A DNA stretch of 64,000 nt from Myrica gale (lineage: Eukaryota; Streptophyta; Magnoliopsida; Fagales; Myricaceae), in assembly GCA_963930655.1 (NCBI GenBank), contig OZ005618.1, forward strand, positions 3,370,001 to 3,434,000, read 5' to 3'. The notes below the pieces were generated by a model that saw only the letters and a list, made by a program, of their open reading frames with translations, was not told the origin of the DNA and made no database searches. Positions 11,651 to 24,641 of this stretch are shown piece by piece (the stretch's first letter is position 1; the number at the start of each line of letters is the position of its first letter). A program made the position numbers and the translations under genes.

Positions 11651-12565
11651 AAATTCCAAATCCAACCGTTTCCCCTGATAGATTCTCTCGTTCGGATAAG
11701 CGTGGATAAAGCGTTTTGTACCAACCAATTAATTACGACCTGAATATGATTAATTTGATTAGCGTTAATAGAATCTTCACAAATTATTATTTTTCTCGAA
11801 AAGTATTCAAAACTGAAAGTATTTTCCTCGAAGAATTTCAATTACTTGAGATGAACAGTACATACTTTGAAGTAAGAATAAGTCAAGGCAAGTTCTCCAT
11901 GCACTAATATTTGAACGTTGCAAATCCGTCGAATTTTCGTTAAAGAGAGAACACAAACTCAACTTTAATGAATATATATATATATATATACACACACTCT
12001 TCTTCCAAAACATTCATGCATGCATGCCTGTCTTCGTTGATATTTTCGCCGTACGTCGTCCGTCTAATATTAGGTCGACTTGGTAAGAAGAAAAAATAAG
12101 CTAAGGCTGATCAGCGAAGCAGCAGTCTCTTCGACAGACAATGGTCATATATTTAGGTTTATCGATCTGACACAGCTCCTTTATGAACTTGGGAAAAGAA
12201 AGACCCTTCCTGATTCCCTTCCTTGAGGAGATTAAGAACCCAAAAAAAAAAGATGCAAGGGGGGAGATAATTAAGGTCAAATTCGGATGCCCGAATGGAG
12301 GGCTGGATTCCCTCCATTCGGGCATCCGGATGGATTCCCCTTCGGAGGGAATCCATTCTCCAACAATAATATGCTAGAAACCGATACAAAAGGATCTGGA
12401 CGCAAGAACCCTGCAATATATTTCGGAATCAGCACAAGAACGCGGTATGTTAAATACCCATGACGTACCTAGGCATTTCCCACACAAAAAGATAATTCCT
12501 TGCTGCCATCTGCAGTTAGCACCGTCGAGGTTTTTCCCAAAGCTAGCTATGGTACTAATTAATAG
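11651..12565. other. Spacer 5' of the carboxypeptidase pseudogene
   Basis: Non-coding. It contains an (AT)10 microsatellite (11971-11990), a GCATGCATGC palindrome near 12018, and the hairpin pair at 12285-12356. It would have been the promoter region of the downstream gene; no certain TATA box is assigned. Confidence 0.55.
12285..12356. repeat. Two tandem perfect hairpins
   Basis: The first hairpin has 18-bp perfect arms (12285-12302 and 12310-12327) around a 7-nt loop. Two bases on, the second has 10-bp perfect arms (12330-12339 and 12347-12356) around a 7-nt loop. The two share GGATTCC and ATGGA words, so they may derive from one unit. This could be a small foldback transposon end; no target-site duplication was identified. 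Confidence 0.8.
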
Positions 12566-15160
12566 AGCTTCAATATTATCCGAGCACTGTGGCTTCCATG
12601 GCTGCTTCTTCTGGTCTCCACTACAATATTAACTTCTGCTTCGCCGACGAGAAGGGGCCCACGGTTGGGTACCGTTCTGCGAGGATTCGACGGGATAAGA
12701 ACTCCCGACGGCCTGCAGGACTCTAGCGCCACCAGCAAGGATTACGTAACGCACTTTTATGACCAAACGCTTGATCACTTCAACTATCAGCCACAAAGCT
12801 ACGCCATCTTCAAGCAAAAATATGTCGTGAACTCCAAGCACTGGCGCCGTGGCCCTCATGGGGCGGCCGGGCCGATATTTGCTTATATGGGTGATGAGGC
12901 TGCCATTAACGGAAGTGTTGGAACCATTGGATTTCTCACTGATAACGTTCGCCGGTTTGGTGCTATGCAGTTGTACATAGAAGTAAGTGGCTGTTAGGTA
13001 AACTTGCATATTACGTGCGCATGTGCTTTGATATGATCATATATGGATTTTCTATAAATGTTTATAATTCGTGTTCTTTTGCTTCTTAACGACTCCAAAC
13101 CAAAGAAACAAGAGCAAAGAAAATATTTGAAGTTCATATATATTTTTGAACCCTCTATATATTTGGTAGATCTTAGCTTTTTTTACTACAAAGAGATAAA
13201 TTTGACGTAATTAATTAAGTAGTACATGTGCTTTAAACAAATTTTTCTGCAGCATCGCTTCTATGGAGAATCAATCCCGGCTGGATTATCATTTAAAGAA
13301 GCTCTAGGAAATGCCACCATTCGGAGGTATTTTAGCTCGGCTCAAGCATTGGCAGATTACGCAGAAATAATTCGGCATGTGAAGGAAACACTATCAGCTG
13401 AGTCGGCCCCAGTTGTAGTTGTCGGAGGATCTTACGGTGGAAGTGAGTCATTCCGATACGACGATCGAATTGCAGATATTTGAATCATCTCACTTAACTA
13501 AAGCTTAATTCGTTCCTTAATTAATCTCATGATGACTTCTTCATCTCTTTCACTTTCTATTTTCTCCTTTGTACTTGATCAGTGCTCGCAGCATGGTTCC
13601 GGCTTCATTATCCTCACATTACCATCGGAGCATTAGCCTCTTCAGCTCCCATTCTCTCCCTCGACTACATTGTGCCAGAGAATTTTTACTATAGTACTGT
13701 CACCAAGGACTTCAAGGTGAAAATTCAAAATCGACAACCTTTATAACTTCCTGTTTACTTCAAACCCGACGTCATAATATATATTTGAGTGGACATTGCA
13801 GGAGTATAGTTGGAGCTGCTACAACACTATAAAACAGTCATGGTCTGTAATGGAAAGAGTTGCGGCTAAAGCCAATGGTCTCGCCATCCTCACCAAGAAA
13901 TTCAAGACTTGCAAGTAATTGAGTCGACTGAGCTCTTTACGAGTTCATATATATCTGTTAAATTAATATATCCAATACATTTCTTCAATAACATTAAGAC
14001 TGTGTCCCCCCTTTTGTTCTGCCATTAGACCATTGAAGAAAGTGTCCGAGTTAATGCAGTACTTAGACACACTGTATTCCGCGGTGGCTCAATATAATAA
14101 TCCCCCAGATTATCCACTGAATGTCGTCTGCAATGGTATTGACAATGGAACTCAAGGAACCGACATTCTTGACCGAATTTTCTCTGCGATTGTTGCTTAC
14201 GGAGGGAAAAAGCCATGCAACGATTTCAACGAACTCTGGTCTTCAGCAACACTGGACGGTTGGGACTGGCAGGTTATAAAGCGCAGAAACTCCTCTATCA
14301 TTTTCTTATCAGTTCACTTTTATTCATGCGAATTCTAGCTAGAAGTAAAGAAGCACACAGCTCCCAACAGTTGTTGACAGTTCTGTTCCAACTTTATCTC
14401 CTTGGTCTTTGTAGACGTGTAGCGAAATTGTTCAACCCTTTGGCCGTGGCGCGAATGACACCATGTTTTATGCTTCCCCATTTGATTACAAAGGATACAC
14501 CGACTACTGCAAGAAAAAATTCGGAATAATACCTAGGCCCCATTGGATCACTACTTACTACGGTGGTTTTGTAAGGCTGCTATTATTCAGCTCTCCCCTC
14601 TCTCTTTAATTTGTGCACTTCTTTGTGAGATAGCTAATGATCATCTAAAAGTATTGCCAATGATCTTGTTTCTCAATCCGAAAATTGCAGTACATAAAAC
14701 TGGTCCTTAAGAGGTTTGGTAGCAACATCATCTTCTCCAATGGCCTCCGTGACCCATATAGCGCAGCCGGCTAAGCAGACGTTCTAAATATTCACATATA
14801 CTCGACAGGTATATATTCTGCTTAGCTTGTGCGTATACTAATCTTATATATATCTGCCCACTTCAGGGTACTGGAAAACATATCAAAGAGCATAGTTGCA
14901 GTGACTACAGCTAAAGGTAATTGATAATTAAGTTTGAGCAATATCCAAAGATACCATAAGATTAATTTCCATCAAATTTATGGACCCAAAGATAAATGAA
15001 TTGATGGAGAGTTGATATATTCTGCAGGGGCTCATTGCTTAGACATACAGGCAGCAAGGAAGCATGACCCTGAGTGGCTGATCCAGCAGCGAAACAAAAA
15101 GTCAGGATCATCAAGCGGTGGATTCATCAGTACTATAAAGATTTGCAGAAAGGTTGGTGA
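12566..15160 (+). pseudogene. Lysosomal Pro-X carboxypeptidase-like (S28), decayed
   Basis: Family S28 serine peptidases remove C-terminal residues after proline in vacuole or apoplast. Nine exon-like blocks keep frame: 12566-12982, 13253-13442, 13583-13716, 13802-13914, 14029-14272, 14415-14570, 14691-14770, 14867-14916, 15028-15160. Visible landmarks are a hydrophobic signal peptide (WLPWLLLLVSTTILTSAS), the S28 opener FYDQTLDHFNYQP, the nucleophile box GGSYGG, the Asp region SNGLRDPYS and the His region KGAHCLD. There are three lesions. No in-frame ATG precedes the signal peptide, because stops at 12560-12565 close the frame. The donor after 14770 reads CT instead of GT, and the unspliced frame meets TAA at 14772-14774, before the catalytic His. 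One base appears missing in the A-run at 15096-15100, after which the conserved tail continues one frame over. A recent pseudogene is the best reading; assembly error at all three places is less likely. Confidence 0.82.
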
Positions 15161-16329
15161 GATATCATGGTTGTGTCACTTATGGATTATAAATGTGACA
15201 CGGCAAATTCATATTCTTCTTTAATTTCTGTGCATTACACAATTGCAACACTGCAAACTTTTGTTTGCATATATAGATGAAGACCGAATTTGAAGTGAGT
15301 GCGGCCTTATGAGCTCTCTCTCTCTCTGAGACATACATACACAAACGAATTAATGACAATTACGACAGAATAACGTTTGATTAACTTACTTGGTGATGCT
15401 AAAGGAGCTCATTTCCTCGTTAAACAATCTCCAGGCTCTGAAGTCAGTGCAACGAACAGAACTTTTTATTTTTTTTTCGTTAAAATTAATAAATGATATG
15501 AATGAGGACACGGTTAAAGTTTTTCTTTTCCTTCGTAAAAAGGGTGAAAAGAGACGTCCAAGGTCACCAGCCCCTCCTGGACGTAACTATAAGGGCTATC
15601 ATCCACTGCAAAAAGCCCAAATTGAGTCGGAATTACCAACTTCGGTGTTAGATCATCACCATAACCCTACAAAAGTGCAACTGTAAGCAGACAAGACCAT
15701 GAAATTTATCATGAATTATAGACTTGAAGCTTGCTAATTTCTTTACTACTTAATAATTTGACCCAAAGAATACTTTGCAACCCCCAATCTCAGTTGGCTA
15801 GAATTAAAGATCTACCCTTTCAATGGTAAATTAGGCTGCGAAGAAAATGTTTTTATGGTCCACAAGCAATATTGTCAGAATATCTGCCGAGTATATCCTT
15901 ATTCGTAAGTAAAAATTATTAATATAAAAAAACGTGAAAACCTTTTTTTGTCAGGGTCGAATAAATCCAGTTTTTATCCTTATTCGTAAGAAAATATAAG
16001 ACCAAGTTAGCATAGACAGTCCCATTCAATGGAAGCCGCAAATCAATCATCATTTTGTCAGGGTCGAATAAATCCGATGAAACAAATAGGTAGAAGATAT
16101 ACAAGCCAAAACCAAGTAATAACCTACATTAACTGGTCCATCTCTTTACTTCTTCTCGTTTTTTTGCTTGTTCTTTGTTTCTATTTTGGTAAAAATAGCT
16201 AACCAGCATGTTTCAAGAATTTCAAATGACTCGTTATTATCCAGTCTTGCAGACAGAAAAGGGTTATCCGTATGCTGTTGCGGAATATTCTTCTTCACAC
16301 GACTCCCAAAGACTGGAGGGTACAAATCC
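15161..16329. other. Intergenic, incl. probable 3' UTR of SEC12-like gene
   Basis: No gene seen. A short phrase containing GTCAGGGTCGAATAAATCC occurs twice (about 15952 and 16058), as does CCTTATTCGTAAG (about 15897 and 15979), so a ~80-100-bp unit seems duplicated. The right part lies downstream of the minus-strand stop codon at 16330 and is probably its 3' UTR. Confidence 0.5.
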
Positions 16330-19300
16330 TCACAATTCCATCGCTCCCAATGGATCCCAATCATTTTGATAGTCAGATGATTGTGAATTCCCGAAAATCT
16401 GGGGTCCACCTGGTTGGTATCTTTGAGGAAGCTTCCAAAAGGCATCATTCTTAAAGAACATGTAGAATACAACAGTCGATGACAAAATCAATCCCAGTAG
16501 CAGTAGATAGATCTGCCATTCTGCATGTTTTGACAGAAATGGGATTAGAAGTGCCAAATGCAAAACACGGGGAGAGAGAGAGAGAGAGAGAGAGAGACCT
16601 TTCCATTCCGGAGGAACATCTAGCTTTGTGGCCAGTGCTCCCCATTCAACAGTAGTTGTAAGCACAACCCTGCAGATATGCATCAAACCCAAAGAAGTTG
16701 AGCAGCCAAAGCCAAAGGGAAAACCCATAAAATATCCAGACTGATAAGAATATGACTTACCCATATATATATATATATATATATGCTTCTATTAAGAGAC
16801 TCGTTCAAATGTATATCCCATCTTGGATGCGTCATATGGCAATAAAGTGTCTTTTGTTTTCTTTCAAATGAACGAAATTTGAAGAGAAATAATGAGAATA
16901 CTACAATTATGCGAGAGTGACTTAAAACCTCTACGTTCAATAAATATTTGTAATTAAGGAATAACAAGAAAGCATTAAAATGATTTCTATGTTACCAAAA
17001 TACTGGAGGGAGTACTCGTAGAGTTGCCAGAGAAACTGTAGGAAACCATCGAATCGTGTTTGCCAAACTTCCACCGGTTACATTGTGAATGTGGTAAAAA
17101 ATGTCCTTCAGGGTTACAGGCAATTAGCAACTCTAAAGAGCGGAGAGCGGACTCCCAAACTTCAGTCCTTTTGGAAAGGAAGAGCAATGACACAAGTCTA
17201 CTTTTGTTTTGTTTTAGGTTAGCTTTTAAGCTGCAAATATGTTGGTATGATTGCTTGAAAGCACTTCCAAGCAACTTCATGATTGTTGCTCTCTAAGCTG
17301 AGAGCGTCCTATGGGGGAATTAGTCCTTTTGGCATCAATTTGATTCCTATATTTCATAAACCTTTTTGTCTGAGCCTAAATTTCATATTGTTCCTTACTT
17401 GTCAAAAAATAAAAATTGCATATTGTTATACCTTATCATTTACAGATAAAAAATATCACACAAGTTGAAGAGTGTTTAATTCCTTCGGTATGGGAAGCTT
17501 AACTACAATTATCATACAAATTTGCCTAGAACTTTAAGAGACATATATGGATTTTAGACAAAGTGAGGATAGTTTCTCAACAGACCAGCATTTATAGTAA
17601 ATTTTGATCACCGAAAAGTATAAAGATGATTCTGGCATTAACTACCAGATTTAGACCTAAGAGATTAGAAGTGTGTGCAACTTTCTTGTCCTTGCAACTC
17701 TTACTTCCAAATGGACCTCCAATAGGTCCCTAGAACACAATGAAATTGCAAAAAATAGCTTCCAGGCACAAATAAATACAATAACTGACCAAAATGGGGA
17801 ACAAGAAACAGGAAACAGACAGAAGAACTCTGCAACTTCAATTTTTGGCAAAGTGCTTAGGATATCTATGGGCCTAAAAGGTATCTCGACGTAAATGACA
17901 CAGAAAACATATCAATTTTTTGTTCAAAAGAGTTCTACAATTTGGGTGGAATAAAATTTAAGTTGAGCTTGCGGGTCTCAATTTGAAGGATGCAATAATC
18001 AGACAAGACCTCCGAAGCCCCATGTCAGTCATTGGGCTGAGTTGTGCTTAGGTTAAATCATAGAAACAATACATGCAAAAAGACAATGGAGACACCAACT
18101 GTAATATTATGTCCCGAAAAATGTGTTAAATGAGTATTTGAATTTTAAACGAATAGATAGAGCCTAATCCTATATTTGATTTTTGGATAGAGATTGAATC
18201 GTATTTTTTAATTTAAAGGTGTTGATATAGAGATGTGATTTATATTTGAATTTAACGGATTGAATATAGATTTGATCTTGGGTTTGAATTTAAAGGTTAA
18301 GATATGAATAAAGATTATTCTTATATTTGAATTTGAAAGATATGGATAAAGATTTTATATTTGATTTTAAAAGTGATGGATAGAGATATGTTTGAATTTT
18401 AAAAGTTGAAGAGATTGAGATTTATAAATAGTCGCAGAGAATGTTTATTAGAGACCAAAATTTGGATTGAGGTTGTGCTACTAGTTTCCGAGAGATTGTT
18501 CGGCAATTATTTGAGAAGCTTTAAGGATTGATTAAGAGTTCGAGGTAAGTGAGTTCTTCAATGGAATTTTTTTAAACGTGTACCGTATTTTTATATGGTT
18601 TTGATGTATTATTTGGGGAACTTAACAAATTTTGGGTAAAATGAGATTGTCGAGATTTTTTGAAACTCAATTGAAATATTTTATAACTTGTTTTGGTGAG
18701 CATACCGTGAAATTGTACTTGCGCTGGTGATATATATTTGCGGTCTTTGTGGCCAATTTATCCTTGTGGTCTGTGTGGCCAATTTGATACCCCTCGTGGT
18801 ATTTTGAGGTCTTTGTGGCATGAAGGTCTGTGTGGCCTGATATTTGGAGATTTTTGTGGTCTGGAGGTCTGTGTGACCATTGGTGATTTCCCTATATTGC
18901 GCGACATTGGATATTTTTGTTACAAACTGGTATTTTTGTATTCAGTATGCCTCAACGGTGTTTTATTTTGAATTTCGATTATTGTGATAAAATTGTTTTT
19001 TCCCCCAACCCTCATTGACTTACTACTTACTGAGCTAGTCGTAGTTCACCCCTTATTCTCATATTTTTCAGAGTTGGCAGAATTAGAGAAGTTCGAGGAG
19101 ATTCAGATAGATTTGTGTTTCGAAGGCGTGTTTTGCAAGAGTACTTTTGGAGATTAATGTTGGGGAATTCGATATTGTATTATTTTGGGAGATCTTCATC
19201 GATATTGGAAATATCAGATATGCTAATATAAATTTTAGGGCTCGGATTGATATTTTTTGGGTCGTTTTACGGTTTATGAATATTTTGCTGAGGTTGTACA

Positions 19301-22300
19301 AAATTAGTTTTTTAAATATTGGGGCCTAGATAAATGATTATCCATTGTGAAAAAGCCTTATTTTATAAGAAATTATTTCCCTTTGTAGTTTGGGCCCCGG
19401 GCGTTACACCAACAAGATATCCAAATCTCTACATGCCAAGCATCAAGTTACAATGCAGAGCCCATCCCAAACAATCAGTATATAAATCATCTGATTCTTA
19501 TGGATATTTGATTTCTACGAAGTGAAAAAAAAAATAGAAAAAAGAGTAAGGAAATTCTGTAGAGATACCAAACAAACAACAAACTTCCCACCACTACATA
19601 AAAAAAAAAGGGGGTATTGGTGGCTCTTACCTTTCGCTGGGACAAAACTCTAGCACTGGAATACTCGCACCAAGGTGTAGCCTCCTACTATAGTGGACAA
19701 TCTCCATTTTCTTTACTTCAACTACAGATATATCTCCATCTTTGCTTCCCCTAAAGGTTAAAACAAATTCACATATTAGTCAAAAAATATATACTACTTG
19801 AAGTCCTAAAAACATCATTTGAACTCATATTCTTCATGTTACAGGGAAATAACACATCACTTGAACTCATATTCTCACGGTTGTGTGAATTTATAGATAG
19901 AGAGGGTAAAATCAATCATCCCTGGCAAAGAAGTGATTGTTTGTTGATATTTAGCACCAAAGTTGATTACACGTTCCCGCATATTTTTAATGCACATGAA
20001 AAGTAAAGGAACCAAAAAACACAACAGCAACTTCTATGGATACATAAGCTTGTTTCTTTTTTTTTTTTGATAAGTACATAAGCTTGTTTCTTTGAATACA
20101 CAAGTAACACAAAACGTTGATTTCGAGCACAAATGAGATATCTCACATGACACACAGCAATGGTTGGTAAAGAAAATCATAAGTCTCAAGAAAAGCAACT
20201 TATTAGACGATGTAACAACTTAGATCATTACTCTATTTTTACATGCATGTAGGTGTGACACCCACAGTGACCTACAAATATGTAGACCCACACACCTCTG
20301 CTTCACTAGGAAATGAATGACCACTACTTCAACATGATAAGAAGGTTCAGCTTCTCTCTCTCTCTCTCCCTGTATTTTTTTCCCTTCTTTTAGATATCTA
20401 AATAGTTGTTACGCGAAGTTAAAGGGGCACCCTCTGACAAGAGAGAATCAAAAGGGGTGACTTTTTGGTATGAAGCAATGGACGAGATGATCAAATTTGA
20501 AAGTGCATGAAATTCCTAATCTTTTACATCAGATTTTAAGTAGAATAGTAAGGTTGATTTAGTAAACACTCCATAAGAAGGGTTTCCTCTAGGTGATAGT
20601 TCCCGACTCTGCAACACAGTAGCATAAGCCAAGTTACCAAACAACCAAAGTCAAATTACAAGGTTAAGTGCTTACATAGCAAGATATTTTCCATCCAGGC
20701 TTGTGGACATTACAGAAGCAGGTTTTTTAAGCAACTTCTTATACCCAATTCTTTTCCATGTGCTTATGTCCCAGACTGCAGCTAGAACCTTATCACCTGT
20801 TCATTTGATTAAGAGACACTCTGAGTTAATGAACAGTAATAAACAGATGGTTCAAACTTCAAACATAAGACCGATTACCTTTCTGAAGAGTGGTAAACAG
20901 AAAAGGTTTGGTCCCGTCCTTAGAAAATGTACATAATTCAATCTGTTCATCCTGCAGGAAAGGGACACCAAATGAGCCACCACGATATAAGAGATATCCG
21001 CATAATACCACCATAGACTCTTAAACTTGAATACACCATACTGAGTTGCGAGTCAAAGTAGTCACGGGAGCACCATCTTCTGCCTTCCATATTCTTGCTG
21101 GACCATCTGTAGATGTTGAAGCTAAAAACTCCGAGTCTAGGCTAGAGCATGATAGAAAAAGAAGGCCAAAATTTCAGTATATACCCTCCAATATCTTCAA
21201 CTCTCTAGATAATTCTTTTCGTGCCAACAGTTAGAAAGGGGGAAAGGAATTTTATTTCACCACGCTTCCTTTCTGATATGTGCATGTGCGTGGATGGGTG
21301 TAAATAAATATGAATAGATATGTAATACTTCTAGATGCTCATGTATATATACAGGAAAATAACTAATCCATTAAGACCCTTTAAGTCATGGAATTATATA
21401 TGAGTTCCTTCTAAACTTCAAATCCCACAGGCTCCTCCCTTTCAAACTACATAAATAATAGACAAGGGACAGCCTCTCCCATGCAGTTCATCGAAATGAA
21501 CACATGCTTGATTTAAGCATGTTGCAAATGAACTATTTTCAGTTTCTTGACAAACATTAACTGACATACACAAATTTTTTAGGCTTTAAAGAGATGCAAC
21601 ACACAAACATATAAACATGAGTTACCTAAAGTCCATATCGCGTACAGATTTATGTGCTTTCGGTTCATCTAAAATGATGCGCAGGCTTGGCCACTCCAAA
21701 ATTCTGAGATGCCCATCCTATATTGGAAAATAAATATATCCAAATACATTAGTATGATGTATAAGTGTTTCAAGCAAGTTTTGCCAGAGCACATAATAAT
21801 GATTAATGAGATTATGCATTGTTGCTTACCACTCCGCCAGTGGCGACTTTAGATCCATCAAAACTGAAAGCTAAGCATTTTTGTGGACCAACACCTTCGA
21901 GAGGAGGTAATTCCTTAGCTGACAGACTTGCGTTTGAGTGTCCACCACAAAACTCAAACAATCTGCATAACAAAAAACATAGAAAACTATTTTGAGATCA
22001 TCATAAAAGATCTAGTAGCATTTAACCATGTTTTGAGCCAAAAACGATATTCAGCAGCTTGATGCAAATCAAGGTTACACATAAAAGGGATGTTTCAGGA
22101 AGGGATCCTACAGAAGCATCAACAAGGATAAAAATATCTTTGGGTTTCCAAATAGCCATGTGAGCATTGCATGTAGGACTAGAATAGCTTGGTTCTGCCT
22201 TCAATAAGCACATGCTTTTGAGCTTACATGACTAAGCATAGAATAGAAGAATGCATGCTAAACATGACTAGTCCATTGAAGAACGGATACATGACCCATC

Positions 22301-24117
22301 ATTTAAACAAACTAGCATGCAAAGGAACACGTGTTCCATTAATTCCAAGAAGATCCTATTCGAAAAGGATAACAGTCACAGTTTCTTGGCATCAACAACT
22401 TACTCTTTTTTTTTTCTTTTAGAAAAGTTTAGATCTTCACATAGCTTTTTGAACTAGAATCCGGATCCTGCATAATAGAAGGGGCAATTGCCCTGAGGTC
22501 GCTCACTTGGTATTCTACTTCCCCGTGAAGGTGGTTGAGCTTGTTATATTTCATCATAAAGAGCTTTTTCAGGCCACTACTCCATGGAACAGGTAAAGAA
22601 CATCCCAGCCTGAGCTATTGTAACCACCCAAGAGATCCAACTATAATGTAGGTGACCCAAGTAGCGGTCCTAGCAACAAAGACTGACTACAACAGAGCAA
22701 AACTAAGTTCATACGTATGGCCAGCCTCAACCAAAGAGCAGCCGGTAGGACGATTTGTATAGAAACAGATATTCATAAATTCATCTTGTAGCTATTCCTC
22801 TAGATTTTGAATCCAAAGTACCAAGGTGTTATACCCTTCCAACACCTCACAACCAAACTACCACACCTAAAGTAGGGTAATTTGCCACTATGAATGCATC
22901 AAAGTCTCTCTTTTCTTGTGGGAAGGTGGGAAGGGTATTAAAAGATAAGACTACTGACACTCACCAACCTCCATGACCCTACTAACATCTATTCAGAAAA
23001 CCTCCGACGAAAATGGCAAATTTGCCACCAGCACATGCTTCCGTCCTTGCACTATACTTTTTCATACTTAACAAAATAATAACAATACATTATTTAAAAA
23101 ATCCTAATTTCCATAATTTTAATAACATTAATTTTCATACTTCACAAAGTGCGTTTCAGAACAATAAACAAGAATGGCGCAGAATAATTCTAACAGTGAA
23201 ATCCCTGACCCCATGATCAAGATTCAAAACCAGAACATTTACTCAACATATCAAACAGATATTAGCTTACAATAAAAAAAAACAGATATTTTCTGGAGCA
23301 TGGTAAAGAGAACAAGTGGCGCTTACGCGACGGAGAATAAATCATAGTGAAAATAGTAACCCCAATCGTAATCAAGTTCACATGAACCCTAGAAATCTTT
23401 TACACGAAAATAAAGGACAAAGGAAATGAAATAAAAAAATCGTGAGACTTGGAAACAAAGAGACTCACTTGCAGCCACGATTAGCGGTAGAGCAAATGAT
23501 GTCGTCCCCGGTGGGGTGCACCGCAATTGAAATGAGATCGCCATCCCCTTGTTCAAGAGTATACGTAGTCTAAAGGAGGAACCAACGAGAAAAATAAACA
23601 CCGAGTCAGATAAATTCCATGAGTATGTTCCTCTGTGCAGTTGCTTAAACGGTACGGAAAATAGCATTTTCCTGCTGCCTTTGACGTCGAAAATTTTGAA
23701 AACCACGCTAATAAAACCCAAGTAGTTCAAAATCGGCTGAGTTTTGATTAAGAAACGATTAACAAAAACAATTGAGTTTCTTTTTCGGAAACCGGTCAGG
23801 ACGAAGACTACGTTAAAAGCTCCTTATTTCAGGAAACATATTGAAGCTATGCATTCGATGCTTTCAGAAGCAGAAATTGAATGGCATACTCAAAACAACG
23901 CGTTTGAGATAGGATTTAAATAAAGTTGAGAGAGAGAGACCAGGGGAGTGGGAGAGAGGGAAGTGGTCTTAGGATTGAAGGAGAAGATCTCGAGCACGGA
24001 GGGAGCAAGATCTCCAAGCCTCGACCTCCCGAGCACCACAAGATTCTTTTTGTCGGGCCTCCGAATCCACGCCCCGCACGTCACCGGACCCTGCCTCGAC
24101 CCGCCACCAACTGCCAT
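16330..24117 (-). CDS. SEC12-like protein (PHF1/STL2P family), ten exons
   Basis: SEC12/PREB-type WD40 proteins are ER membrane proteins; SEC12 activates Sar1 to start COPII coats, and plant PHF1 helps phosphate transporters leave the ER. Exons in coding order: 24117-23941, 23569-23469, 21962-21830, 21717-21626, 21141-21042, 20951-20879, 20796-20676, 19750-19631, 16669-16599, 16520-16330. They sum to 1179 nt, or 392 residues plus stop, the usual family length. All ten join in frame with GT-AG borders. The product starts MAVGGGSRQGPVTCGAWIRR, carries WD repeats (AVHPTGDDIICST, CLAFSFDGSKVATGGVDG, DMDFSLDSEFLASTSTDG) and ends with a single membrane anchor (WQIYLLLLGLILSSTVVFYM) and a short lumenal tail, the family topology. 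The sequence most resembles the STL2P branch, but canonical SEC12 versus PHF1 versus STL2P cannot be settled by eye. Intron 8 (2.96 kb) hosts a solo LTR; no coding lesion is visible. Confidence 0.93.
16571..16597. repeat. (GA)n microsatellite abutting a splice donor
   Basis: A GA run on the plus strand, so on the coding strand intron 9 begins GT and goes straight into (CT)n. The 5' splice site of exon 9 (donor at 16598-16597) is thus followed by simple repeat rather than the usual GTAAGT. Confidence 0.85.
18100..19408 (+). mobile_element. Ty3/gypsy-type solo LTR in SEC12-like intron 8
   Basis: 1309 bp starting TGTAATATTATGTCCCG and ending GGGCGTTACA, i.e. TGTAA...TTACA ends typical of gypsy chromovirus LTRs. 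It is flanked by the perfect 5-bp duplication CCAAC (18095-18099 and 19409-19413). No internal region or second LTR is present, so it is the product of LTR-LTR recombination. Inside, around 18739-18890, a 'GGTCT(G/T)TGTGGCC' phrase is repeated six or more times. It lies antisense to the host gene. Orientation is assigned from the terminal motifs only. Confidence 0.88.
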
Positions 24118-24641
24118 CAGTCAAATCTTTGAGAGAGAGAGAGAGGGACTGAACTTTTCTTTTTCTGTTATTTCCAAAAAGAGAGCGAAAGTTGCTTTAC
24201 TGTTCAACGACGAAGAAGAAACGTTTATCGGAAGACAGAGTTCAGACTTCAGAGGCCGAAGAAATAAAATCAGCAAGAAGTTTTTTATAGCACAATGCAC
24301 AGGCCTTCCCTGCAGATGTAAGACACGCCTGGATTTTCCATCTGTTTGCCAATTTAAATGCGATTTCTTATTTTGAAAGTGTTTCAGGTGGGTCCTACTT
24401 AGGGAACTCTCGTCGTAACAACGATGATGATGAAGAAGAGTAATGTCAACGGTCAACCCCCGTAGCATATCAGTTTTGGGGCTGCAGGATATTCCGTTTG
24501 GATCCCGCGGGAAGCATGTTGACGTTATTTCCCTCACATTTCCTTTTTTTTTTTATCTCTATAGTTTTAAATTTGCTCCTCAATGAGTTGGTCACGCGTG
24601 TTATGGGCAAGTTATTCGATTTAATGTTTGAGCGTGAAAAT
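24118..24641. other. 5' flank of the SEC12-like gene
   Basis: Contains a GA-rich patch (24131-24147), expected near the minus-strand 5' UTR and promoter. No second gene is visible; the open frames on both strands here have no recognisable domain. The last bases (24637-24641, AAAAT) are the left target-site duplication of the next element. Confidence 0.5.

Noticed and set aside
12665-12997. Carboxypeptidase start at 12665
   Set aside because: The codon there is TTG, and the signal peptide upstream is in the same frame, so this is not the start.
13226-13483. 85-codon frame as a separate gene
   Set aside because: It is carboxypeptidase exon 2 with intron bases on each side.
16330-16764. A 144-codon minus-strand frame spanning two SEC12-like exons
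   Set aside because: It reads through intron 9, whose (CT)n repeat is translated as Leu-Ser repeats. Splicing 16599 to 16520 gives the proper family C-terminus.
23890-24537. Extra plus-strand genes opposite SEC12-like exon 1
   Set aside because: Open frames overlap the real exon and its 5' flank, contain GA repeats and show no domain.
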